Origin: Synechococcales cyanobacterium CRU_2_2
Lineage (GTDB): Bacteria; Cyanobacteriota; Cyanobacteriia; PCC-9006; JAAUQQ01
Reading direction: 5' to 3'
Assembly: GCA_012034805.1 (NCBI GenBank)
Contig: JAAUOP010000040.1
Span: forward strand, 1-35,471
DNA: 35,471 bases
The position numbers were made by a program, and so were the translations under genes. The notes beneath the pieces are model-generated. The model saw nothing but the letters and a program-made list of their open reading frames with translations, had not been told where the DNA came from and ran no database searches. Below, in pieces: positions 24,270 through 32,037 of the stretch (positions are counted from its first letter, which is position 1; every line of letters starts with the position of its first letter).

Positions 24270-26168
24270 CTATGGCTTTCGCTCCGAGTGGCTCTTGCCT
24301 AGATTGCGCACTTCCTGAATGGAACTCCCCACGCCCTGGATAATTCCTAGACCGATTAAACCAATGCCTTTCCCAATCACATGGGTCAATACATAAACCA
24401 CACCACTGCCGACCCAGGACGTCAAAAATTGTAGCCGGGGGGCCACCGCATCGCGAACCTCTAACATCAGTGTCACCGACTGTTGGAGTGGAGTCAGACT
24501 CGTGAGCTCTTGGCGGCGGGTGGCGTAGAACGAGACCTTTTCAATACCGCGATCACCAAATCCTAGCAGCCAATAGCGACTCTCATAAATATCTTGGGCC
24601 TCGCGAAACACATGGGCGACGCGGTATTTCCAGGAAAGATTATTCCGGAATTTCTCGATTTCTCGGGTGGACAACAGCCGCTTATCGTAAAAACTCTGGC
24701 GAATCGCTTCCACTTCCGCCACATGATTGAGCAGCGGCTGCACCACTCCGTTGGCCACCGTAATCAGCAAATTTTCCGTCAGCCACACCAGGCGATCGAT
24801 CGCTTCCGGCGACTCAGGTCGATAGGCTACCCCATCAATCAGCACGGGTTGACCAAACAACAGGACTCCCCATATGGTCGCCAACTCGGGAATGGAGCAC
24901 AAAATTAAACGCTCGACATTCTGTTGCTCTCGCAATAGAATCGGCAACAGATCTACGCGTTGTCCATCCAGTATTAGACTCGAATAACGCCCTAGAAAAT
25001 CGCCCAAGGAAGCCTGCCAGAGATCGAGCAACAGCTCCTGGCGTTTGTCCTGCAGGACATCTGCCTCCAAATCTGAAAGACGCACGTCCAGCAGTAATTC
25101 GCCAAAACAACGCAGCACCGTGCTGATCAGCTCCTGGCGTTTGGCGCTGTTGAGGATGTCAATTTCGAGGGGTTCGTCGGTCAGATTGAGCAGTGCGGGG
25201 GGAATGCGTTGAGCGATGCGATCGAAGAGCAGGGTTTGCAACGCTTGGGCATTCCCCATCATCGCATTCCCCGTCATCGCATTCCCCGTCATCGCATTCC
25301 CCGTCATCGGCTTCCCTGTCATGGGTTTCCCCGTTGTAGGGCTCGCGATCGGGGCATTGGCTTGCAATCTCTCCCGCTCCCCAGGCTCGAGCGCCGATCG
25401 CAGTGGCACCGAAGAGCTATTTTCCAGTTCCCAGATAGAGTCTGCCTCCCCCGTCGCCACCGAAGCCGCTCCCAGCCGACCCAGCAGCCACCGAGTCGTG
25501 TGTAACTCTCGCTGCCAACCAGCCAACCAAACTTGATCGATCCAAGGGGTCTGGGCTGACTGGCGCTGATGTTCTAGGGTGCGCAGTTGCGTTTCAATTT
25601 GCTGGATACCGGAATTGAGCGTGCGGCTCCAGGGATTCTGGCCAAAGCGGCGGCTGAGCACGCCCCGACCCATGGCTCGATGGCCCGAAGTTGGGGCGAT
25701 CGCATCTGCTTGCGCCAACGTCCAGACCTGTTGTCCTCGCAACACTTGTTTTATTACCACCACTAGCTCCGGTACCGAGCGGCCTTTGGCCCAATAGCCA
25801 CTCAAATTCATCCGCTGAGCCCAAAGCCCCAGCCGGGGGGGCTGGGTATATTCCAAGGCCAGCATCGGTAGTTCAGGCAGGGTTTGACGGAATTGCCGTA
25901 GCGATCGCTCCACCGCCGCTAAGCCTTCATCTTCCACCAAGCTGCCCAGGTTCACCAGCACCAGGTCGGGAAGTGCAAGGGGCGTTTGGCCAGGGCTGGG
26001 TGAACCTTGCTCGAGGGCGATCCTTTGGAGCTTGGCGAGGCCAATTGCCAAACTCGGTTGCACCTCCACAGTGCCCACCGGCGTTTGGGCCTGGAGCGCA
26101 GTCTGCAAACCCAGCCGAAAAATGGAATCGCTGTCGATGAGAACCAGATAAATCGGGCGATCGGCCAT
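24270..26168 (-). CDS. DUF3685 (Ycf55-like) protein with receiver-like N-terminus
   Basis: The 632-residue protein starts MADRPIYLVLIDSDSIFRLG, resembling a response-regulator receiver fold (VLIDSDSIFRLGLQTAL, PDLVLVNLG, LALEYTQPP, GYWAKGRSVPELVVVIKQVL). It may be a degenerate receiver. The C-terminal half has the DUF3685 pattern of cyanobacteria and red-algal plastids (Ycf55): RLVWLTENLLITVANGVVQP, NLSWKYRVAHVFREAQDIYE and SRYWLLGFGDRGIEKV. A glycine-rich hydrophobic end follows (VIGKGIGLIGLGIIQGVGSS). Residues about 280-310 are a five-residue tandem repeat (TGKPM, TGNAM). The ATG at 26168 was preferred over 26213. The membrane-protein gene is 65 bases upstream, so the two likely share a transcript. 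Function unknown. Confidence 0.8.
   Translation of the reverse strand: MADRPIYLVLIDSDSIFRLGLQTALQAQTPVGTVEVQPSLAIGLAKLQRIALEQGSPSPGQTPLALPDLVLVNLGSLVEDEGLAAVERSLRQFRQTLPELPMLALEYTQPPRLGLWAQRMNLSGYWAKGRSVPELVVVIKQVLRGQQVWTLAQADAIAPTSGHRAMGRGVLSRRFGQNPWSRTLNSGIQQIETQLRTLEHQRQSAQTPWIDQVWLAGWQRELHTTRWLLGRLGAASVATGEADSIWELENSSSVPLRSALEPGERERLQANAPIASPTTGKPMTGKPMTGNAMTGNAMTGNAMMGNAQALQTLLFDRIAQRIPPALLNLTDEPLEIDILNSAKRQELISTVLRCFGELLLDVRLSDLEADVLQDKRQELLLDLWQASLGDFLGRYSSLILDGQRVDLLPILLREQQNVERLILCSIPELATIWGVLLFGQPVLIDGVAYRPESPEAIDRLVWLTENLLITVANGVVQPLLNHVAEVEAIRQSFYDKRLLSTREIEKFRNNLSWKYRVAHVFREAQDIYESRYWLLGFGDRGIEKVSFYATRRQELTSLTPLQQSVTLMLEVRDAVAPRLQFLTSWVGSGVVYVLTHVIGKGIGLIGLGIIQGVGSSIQEVRNLGKSHSERKP
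25249..25338. repeat. 15-bp coding minisatellite, six copies
   Basis: GCATTCCCCATCATC, three exact copies of GCATTCCCCGTCATC, then GGCTTCCCTGTCATG and GGTTTCCCCGTTGTA. On the minus strand it encodes the TGKPM/TGNAM repeats of the DUF3685 protein. Since 15 is a multiple of three, copy-number change keeps the frame. It is placed in the linker between the receiver-like region and DUF3685. Confidence 0.92.
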
Positions 26169-26233
26169 GAATCCCACGCTATGGGGAAAATTTTGCTCCC
26201 CATAGATTAGCATTTTGACCCGAGTCCGCGAGC

Positions 26234-27106
26234 CTAAGCCACCGAGAACTCAGGCCGCACCTGAGCAGGCTCCACCGAGCTGGGCCGATTCAAACTCACC
26301 ACCAGCGGAGGACTCAACCGCAACGGCGTCCGCTGCGAAGCCGGATTTGCAGCCCTGGGGGCCAGCGGACTGGACGCCAACGGCCCTGGGGACGCGGCAT
26401 CCTGGGCGGAGGCCTGACGCGCCTGAATCAAAGACGGCAGCTCGCGGATGCCCTGCCGACGCCAATAATCGTTTTCCAGGTGAGTCAAGGCTTGGGCATG
26501 CTTCAGGGCCTCAGCCCAGTTTTGAGCCTGAATTGCCGCTTGGGCCAGCCCATAGAGCTGCTCGCCTTGGCTTTGGACATTTTTCCAAAGCGTCGATCGC
26601 GCCTGGGCGTGATTCCACAGCTCAAACTGACGGGGAATTTCGGCCACCAGTCGTGCCGACGTCTCCCATTCCCCTGCGTCAAACTCCACCTGGGCTTGAC
26701 TCCAAGCCACGACACTCCAGTCCTCTAGCAATTGCTGGGACACCAGATAAACCGGGCTATCTTGCGGCCAATCCTTTAGTTGACGAATGCCTGCCAATAC
26801 CTGACGAGACTCACCGGTTCGCATCTTTTGCTGCAAACATTGCAACCGCGCCAAATCCGCCTTGGCCCAATGGGATGTTTGACAATTGGGAGACTCGGGC
26901 ACCGCTGCCAGCCAATGAAACGCCGCTGCCCCTGTGGCCCAGGGAACCGCTAGCAAGCAGAAACCTAGCTTGGTCAAAGTCCAGTCCCGCTGCCGCAGAA
27001 CCTCCCAGTCGGCACGCCAGTCCCGATAACTCGCCACGCTTTGCACTACGGCATCAATCCTTCGTGCGTGCGAGACCAAATACCACCTTACCGGCCAATC
27101 GATCAT
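26234..27106 (-). CDS. Single-pass membrane protein of unknown function, 290 residues
   Basis: Begins MIDWPVRWYLVSHARRIDAV with one transmembrane segment near residues 46-64 (LGFCLLAVPWATGAAAFHWL). A helical, tryptophan-rich part follows (LEDWSVVAWSQAQVEFDAGE, YGLAQAAIQAQNWAEALKHA) that resembles short TPR-like helices. The tail is alanine/proline/serine-rich. I do not recognise the family. It sits 65 bases upstream of the DUF3685 gene on the same strand, so a shared role is plausible. It diverges from the NACHT gene across about 470 bases. Confidence 0.6.
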   Translation of the reverse strand: MIDWPVRWYLVSHARRIDAVVQSVASYRDWRADWEVLRQRDWTLTKLGFCLLAVPWATGAAAFHWLAAVPESPNCQTSHWAKADLARLQCLQQKMRTGESRQVLAGIRQLKDWPQDSPVYLVSQQLLEDWSVVAWSQAQVEFDAGEWETSARLVAEIPRQFELWNHAQARSTLWKNVQSQGEQLYGLAQAAIQAQNWAEALKHAQALTHLENDYWRRQGIRELPSLIQARQASAQDAASPGPLASSPLAPRAANPASQRTPLRLSPPLVVSLNRPSSVEPAQVRPEFSVA

Positions 27107-27578
27107 GATGCCCTCATTCTCCCAGCTCGCAGATGTGACTCACAGCTCTCACCCGCACCGCTCATCCCCTGAACTGGCCCTGAACTGGCCCTGAACTGGC
27201 CCTGAACCGGCCCAATTCAGAGCCTTGGACGAGTCCTTGGAATGGACTGTCAGGCATCGCAGGGTTGCTATGGAACGGGTGTTTGAGTCAATTGTTTTGA
27301 GTAAACTTCATCTCACCGTTAACTGAATCGGGATAATCCAGGAAATCCTTTACACCCGTTAATTTTGTCTTTTGTTCGTCACACGGGGTCTTCAGCAGCG
27401 TAAATTTCCACAAAGAGACAGGAATCAGTCTCGGAAGAGACGGGCCTTGGTAAAAATTTGACAATTAAGGCGGATCCGTGGATGTGCCAGTAGAAGTAAA
27501 TACCAAGATGGGAACGGCCTACGGAGCCACCCCCTCAGCTGCCACGCTTGCCTCTTGGAGCTTCGGATTTAGAACATC
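27107..27578. other. Divergent intergenic region upstream of the NACHT gene
   Basis: About 470 bases between a minus-strand membrane-protein gene and the plus-strand NACHT gene. It holds the 11-bp array at 27168-27211 and a TTGACA at 27456-27461, without a matched -10 box at usual spacing. An AT-rich stretch covers 27290-27400. I found no gene or RNA motif. Both promoters must lie here. Confidence 0.55.
27168..27211. repeat. 11-bp tandem repeat, four copies
   Basis: CCTGAACTGGC three times (27168-27200), then CCTGAACCGGC (27201-27211). It lies 62 bases upstream of the start of the minus-strand membrane-protein gene, in the shared divergent promoter region. Confidence 0.9.
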
Positions 27579-30500
27579 ATGGGCCTTAGCATTTGCCACT
27601 GGCTAGAAATTTATGCCTCTCCCCTGGGGTTGTACTCATCCACTCTTGTGACGACCCCTGTAACTTCAGGCGAGTCTCAGGCGAGCCAGGTTATCCCCAC
27701 GGTCTTGACCTCGTCGGCGGCCAAGAATCCCTCAGAACAGGTTACGCTGCTACGCGGGATCGCGGCCCGAATCGCCCAGGAAATGACCCTAGGCAAGAGT
27801 AATATTTTTAGCATTGCTGTATTGGCAGAGGTGCTAGAACTGCCCTTTGCCCGGGCCTGGCAGATGCTGCCGTCCCTGGCGCTTGTGACGTCGCAACTGT
27901 TGCGGCAGCTCAGCCGTCGTCGCCCACTGCGGCGGAGTGAGGGGACTTGGCTGAGTTTTCAGATTGCCTATTTGCGAGCCCTGGACGAATTGCTGCACCA
28001 GGAGGCGAGTTTGCATCGCCCCTGGCTGGATGCGGCCAAGATTCCGCTCACCGGAGCCCAATCCCTTTCGCCGGAAGAGGCCCTAGAAAATGCCTCCCTC
28101 GGTTCACTGATCGAAACTCTGCGTCCCCAAAGCCTCAGCGATACCCAAGCGGAGCAGGCGCTGGTATCGGGATCTCAGTCTTTACTGGTGCAGCAAATTC
28201 GGCAGGTGATGGTGGCTTGGCTCACGTTTAATGGCGCGGAGGAGCGAGAAGCAGAGCTATTGATTCAGCGGCTGGAGCATGGCTTGGTTGGACATTTGCT
28301 GGCAACGATCGCCGAGAACGCCACCCCCCTTGCCCAACTGCAAAAGTTTGTCCGTCTGGGCAATTTGGGAACCTGGAGTAGCCCGGAAGACCCGGATCAA
28401 GACTACGAGATTCTCGAAGAGCGCTCCAGTTCTAAGCTGATGATCGAACCCCAACGGGAGTTATACCGGGCGAAGCTACTGCAACGCTTGAATGAACCGC
28501 TACTGGGTCAGGTGTTTGGTTTGCAGGATCTCTATGTGCCCCAGCGGGGAGAGGTGCGATCGCTTGCCCTCCAGTCGCTAGGCCAGTCCAGTGAGGCCGC
28601 GCCCTTGGAGGATGCACTACAGTGGGCCGTCGGGCAGTTGGCCAGACCCCAGCAGATTCCGATTATTGAAGCGGCGGCTGGTCAGGGCAAGACCTGTTTT
28701 TGCCAGCAGTTTGCGGTGCGCTTGGCCCAGGATCTTTACCCCGCTTGGATGCCGATTGTGATTCCGTTGCGGGGATTGCCCCTGGGAGCGACCTTGGAAG
28801 AAACCCTGGCTCCGGCGCTGCCGGGCGGTTTGTTTACAGAGCGAGAAAGTTGGCTGGCGGCGGAGAATCCGCCCTGTGTGTTAATTTTGGACGGTTTGGA
28901 TGAGCTGCCACTGGGGCCAGACGGGGAGGGCCAAATCTCTCAGTTTTTGGCGCAGTTGCAGGCCTTTCAAAGCCGCTACCGAACTGACCCAGGTGGGCTA
29001 GAGCTAGAGCTTGGGGCGACCCGTGGGCCCAGGCACCGGATTTTGCTGACCAGTCAGCCCAGCACCTTCGATACTCTGCTGAAGGCGCACCCAGAAATGG
29101 ATCTGGAGCAGGAGTATCGACGGCTGGCTCTCTTGCCCATGGATCAAAACGCGCTCAAGGTTTGGTTTCGTCAGTGGGCTCAGTTGCAGAATAAGGCGAT
29201 CGCCCAGTCCTATTTCAATTTTCTCAAAAATGGTGGGGCCTTTCGTCCCCAGTCCACCGTGGCGATGGCAGAGCTAGCCCACTGGCCCTTTACGCTGCTG
29301 CTGATGGCGCTGCTCCACCGGGATGGCTTTTTGGATGAGCGTATTTTTGATCTCTCAGCGGATTCGCTCCAGTTTGAGATCTACGAACGCCTCAACACCT
29401 GGCTGTTGGGCGCAGCGACGGATGCTTACCCCCAGCCGGGGATGATGGCCGATCGCTCCCGTAGCGGCCCGGCCCATGCCTGCCGATCACCGGACGTGGT
29501 GGCCAATCTGCTGGCGGGGCGATCGCCCAAATTCGTCCGCCAGCAAATCCAATCCCTGGCCCTGCGGATCTTGCAAAGTGGACGGGGAGAACTGCGACTG
29601 ACGCCGGGATCGGATGTGTTCTCATGGGGCGATATCCCCCTACCCGGTCTCTATTTTCAGGTGTGTCCGATGGCCTCGGTTCAGTCCGAGCAGGTTCAGC
29701 CCAACCCTGCTAGTGCAGCCCTGCGGCTGTCCTTTACCAGCTCGACCCTGGGCAGTTACCAGTGTGCGGAGGCGATCGCCGCCGCCTTGCAAACCATCAC
29801 CCAGCGGGTTCAAACCCACTATGGTGAGGCCTTCAGCCTCGAAACCCCAGAAGCTTTAGCCCAGCATCTCTACCAGCTACTGGGCCACAGTCCGCTGTCG
29901 CCTCGCTTGGTCAGTTTTATCCTGGAGCGGCTCCGGCGAGAGCAGCAGCGGGAATCGCCGGGGGTCTCATTTCGGGTGCTGAGCGATCGCCTCCATGAGT
30001 TCTACCGCGACTACTGCCAAGGGCGCTGGCTGGATGAAGGCTTTCCCCAGAGGGCTTACAAAACCTTTCGATCGCTGGATAATCCCTTCAACACCTTGCA
30101 AGTCGATGCCGCCGTCGGCCTCAATGTCTTTACGCTGTTGTGTGCCCTCGCCCAGGAAACCGAGGTTCCATTCTGGCCCTGTGGCAATCCCAACAACACA
30201 CTGGAATATAATCCCAACCGCCTCCTGCAGCTCATGGGACGCACCGCAATTTTGTCGCCCTTGGCCTTTTGGGTCTATGCCCGTCGTCAGCTGGGCCGTT
30301 TGCACCTGAATAAAGCCAGACTCAGCCAGCTCATGCTAGCCGGGGCAGATTTGCGTAGGATTCAATGCCGTGAAGCCTCGCTCATGGGGAGTAATTTGGA
30401 AGGCTGTGATCTGGGCGATGCCAATTTATCGGGAAGTAATTTGCAGCGGGTCAACCTGCGCCAGAGTCGTCTCATTCGCACCAATCTCCAAGGGGCAGAC

Positions 30501-31058
30501 CTGCGTTATGCCGATTTGACCGGGGCACAGCTAGAGGGTGTGAACTTGTGTAACGCCTGTGTTGCCCATGCTCATCTGGATGTGGCGACCAGCGCGATCG
30601 CCCAACAATCCGGCGCATTTTTCTCGGTCACCGAATATCAGGTTTATCAGCAACTCGCCCGCACCGACGTAGACGAGGAATCCTACTCAGAAGAAGACGA
30701 CACCTTTAGCGGTACCCAGCCGAACCCGTCGCAGTCTGGGGGGCAAAGGCAGTCTGGAGGACAAGGGCGCAGCAGCGCGCGAAATAGGCTGACCTCGACC
30801 TTGGGTGAAACGGGGCCAAGCGAGACCTCGGGCCTGACCTCGGGCCTGACCTCAAGGGCAACAGCCGGGGGAGTCACAACAGCTGAAATCACGACGATCG
30901 CCCCCCCGCGCTCCCCAGAGTTCAACGAAACCCAGTCCCTTGAGACCCAGGCTCTCGAGACCCAGGCCTCAGAAAGCCCTGGTTCTCATCATCCATCCCA
31001 AAGCACTGGGCTAACCTTCGACGCCATGGCTGCAGAAGATGAGACGATCGCCCTTTGA
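27579..31058 (+). CDS. NACHT NTPase with pentapeptide repeats and disordered tail
   Basis: A 1159-residue protein. Residues 1-360 are mostly helical with no known domain. The NACHT/STAND NTPase core follows: P-loop IIEAAAGQGKTCFCQQFA near residue 366, Walker B with the NACHT-type acidic cluster VLILDGLDELPLG near 433, then ILLTSQPSTFDTLLKAHPEM (sensor-like). Further helices run to about 900. Residues about 907-1003 form pentapeptide repeats (LAGADLRRIQC, GSNLEGCDLGDANLSGSNLQ, ADLRYADLTGAQLEGVNL), a right-handed beta-helix. Residues 1004-1159 are serine/threonine/glutamine-rich and probably disordered. STAND ATPases of this kind switch on ATP binding and oligomerise. I cannot assign a ligand or effector, and no nuclease or TIR effector is adjacent. 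The start codon is uncertain and could be later. Its TGA is inside a 15-bp repeat. Confidence 0.85.
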   Translation: MGLSICHWLEIYASPLGLYSSTLVTTPVTSGESQASQVIPTVLTSSAAKNPSEQVTLLRGIAARIAQEMTLGKSNIFSIAVLAEVLELPFARAWQMLPSLALVTSQLLRQLSRRRPLRRSEGTWLSFQIAYLRALDELLHQEASLHRPWLDAAKIPLTGAQSLSPEEALENASLGSLIETLRPQSLSDTQAEQALVSGSQSLLVQQIRQVMVAWLTFNGAEEREAELLIQRLEHGLVGHLLATIAENATPLAQLQKFVRLGNLGTWSSPEDPDQDYEILEERSSSKLMIEPQRELYRAKLLQRLNEPLLGQVFGLQDLYVPQRGEVRSLALQSLGQSSEAAPLEDALQWAVGQLARPQQIPIIEAAAGQGKTCFCQQFAVRLAQDLYPAWMPIVIPLRGLPLGATLEETLAPALPGGLFTERESWLAAENPPCVLILDGLDELPLGPDGEGQISQFLAQLQAFQSRYRTDPGGLELELGATRGPRHRILLTSQPSTFDTLLKAHPEMDLEQEYRRLALLPMDQNALKVWFRQWAQLQNKAIAQSYFNFLKNGGAFRPQSTVAMAELAHWPFTLLLMALLHRDGFLDERIFDLSADSLQFEIYERLNTWLLGAATDAYPQPGMMADRSRSGPAHACRSPDVVANLLAGRSPKFVRQQIQSLALRILQSGRGELRLTPGSDVFSWGDIPLPGLYFQVCPMASVQSEQVQPNPASAALRLSFTSSTLGSYQCAEAIAAALQTITQRVQTHYGEAFSLETPEALAQHLYQLLGHSPLSPRLVSFILERLRREQQRESPGVSFRVLSDRLHEFYRDYCQGRWLDEGFPQRAYKTFRSLDNPFNTLQVDAAVGLNVFTLLCALAQETEVPFWPCGNPNNTLEYNPNRLLQLMGRTAILSPLAFWVYARRQLGRLHLNKARLSQLMLAGADLRRIQCREASLMGSNLEGCDLGDANLSGSNLQRVNLRQSRLIRTNLQGADLRYADLTGAQLEGVNLCNACVAHAHLDVATSAIAQQSGAFFSVTEYQVYQQLARTDVDEESYSEEDDTFSGTQPNPSQSGGQRQSGGQGRSSARNRLTSTLGETGPSETSGLTSGLTSRATAGGVTTAEITTIAPPRSPEFNETQSLETQALETQASESPGSHHPSQSTGLTFDAMAAEDETIAL

Positions 31059-31110
31059 ACCGCTGCCCTTTGAACCGCTGCCCTTTGAACCGCTGCCCTT
31101 TGAACCGCCG
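31051..31110. repeat. 15-bp tandem repeat, four copies, containing the NACHT gene stop
   Basis: CCCTTTGAACCGCTG three times (31051-31095) and CCCTTTGAACCGCCG (31096-31110). The TGA at 31056-31058 ends the NACHT gene within the first copy. Each later copy carries the same TGA in the same phase, so losing the first stop would not extend the protein past the next copy. Confidence 0.92.
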
Positions 31111-31389
31111 CCTAAATACGCTGACCCAATCCGCAAATCTGGAACCCATACATTGCGAAGTATTACGGTCATTAATTTTAGTAAACGTTTGATGAATTTA
31201 AAAGCTTGGCTCCCTATACTGGGGGCCTAAGGACTTGCGACTGCGATCGCATTGATCTCCTATTGATCCCTGCCGATCCTGATATTTTCCTCCAAATCTG
31301 AGCTGCCCTTTTCAAGGCGGAATTACCCAGAGAGGATTCTCAGAATCACCCGGAGTCCAAGCAACTCTATAAATACCCAGGAATCCACC
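31059..31389. other. Intergenic region upstream of the small membrane-protein gene
   Basis: About 330 bases with no gene. It begins with the 15-bp array. A TATACT at about 31214 with an upstream TTGATG (31188) is a possible but poorly spaced promoter. The inverted word AGGATTCTCAGAATCA lies near 31335, about 50 bases before the next start. Confidence 0.45.
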
Positions 31390-31770
31390 ATGACCTATAC
31401 CCAGAGTCCTTCTATGAACCGTTCATTCCAGTTTCTTTGGCTAAAGAGTTTCCTCATGTGGGCTTTTGCTCTCACGGTCTGCATGGTGGTAATTGGTTTC
31501 CCGATTCTGATTTTGGTGGTGACGGTCAGTTCGCTGATGGCCGTAACGCTTCAATCTGTGTTGCCCATGAGCGCGGTTCTGGTCGTTACAGCGGCCATCG
31601 TCGGCATTCATTTGCTTGGAATCGCTCTAGGATCTGCAATCTTGACTTTCCAGGGCATTCATCCCCAAGATGTCAAGTGGTTGACCTGGTTGAATGGTAA
31701 AGCGGTGGCAACCAGTCAGTCTGTCTATGCTTCTTGCCCGCTGACCTGCGAGGTTAACGCGACTCTCTAG
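31390..31770 (+). CDS. Small membrane protein of unknown function, 126 residues
   Basis: Two hydrophobic segments, at about residues 22-54 (LMWAFALTVCMVVIGFPILI, ILVVTVSSLMAVTLQ) and 61-88 (AVLVVTAAIVGIHLLGIALG), are separated by a short loop. The C-terminus (QDVKWLTWLNGKAVATSQSV) is probably cytoplasmic. I do not recognise a family. It is a single-gene unit with an array and a strong terminator downstream. Start codon: ATG at 31390; a second ATG at residue 9 is possible. Confidence 0.6.
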   Translation: MTYTQSPSMNRSFQFLWLKSFLMWAFALTVCMVVIGFPILILVVTVSSLMAVTLQSVLPMSAVLVVTAAIVGIHLLGIALGSAILTFQGIHPQDVKWLTWLNGKAVATSQSVYASCPLTCEVNATL

Positions 31771-31775
31771 CGCTA

Positions 31776-31825
31776 AATTACCTCAGAAAAATTGCCTCAG
31801 GAAAATTGCCTCAGAAAAATTGCCG
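31776..31825. repeat. 14-bp tandem repeat, about three and a half copies
   Basis: AATTACCTCAGAAA (31776), AATTGCCTCAGGAA (31790), AATTGCCTCAGAAA (31804) and a partial copy. The array starts six bases after the stop of the small membrane-protein gene and lies between it and its terminator. Confidence 0.88.
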
Positions 31826-31875
31826 GAGGTCGTCTCTCTTTGATTGGGCCAGTGGGAAAATAATCGGGTGCAGTC

Positions 31876-31913
31876 AACCCAGGAGTTGCGTTTGACGCGA
31901 CCCCTGGGTTTTT
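31876..31913 (+). terminator. Rho-independent terminator after the small membrane-protein gene
   Basis: AACCCAGG and CCTGGGTT form the base of the stem. An inner stem (GTTGCGT with ACGCGAC, one G-T pair) encloses a short loop. The run TTTTT follows immediately on the plus strand. It ends the transcript of the gene at 31390-31770. Confidence 0.88.
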
Positions 31914-32037
31914 AGTTGTTGGGGCAAGAGAAGACGTTGTCGGGCAAAAATTCGCTCAATTGATGTAACAAACGATTAACGAAGCCGCTGTACCATAGGC
32001 AAAGCAACTAGCTCACATCCTCCTCCCCGCCTCTGTA

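Noticed and set aside
26215..27108. Plus-strand open frame of about 297 codons opposite the membrane-protein gene
   Set aside because: Proline- and arginine-rich translation with no motif, exactly antisense to a frame with a clear membrane segment. It is a GC-driven artefact.
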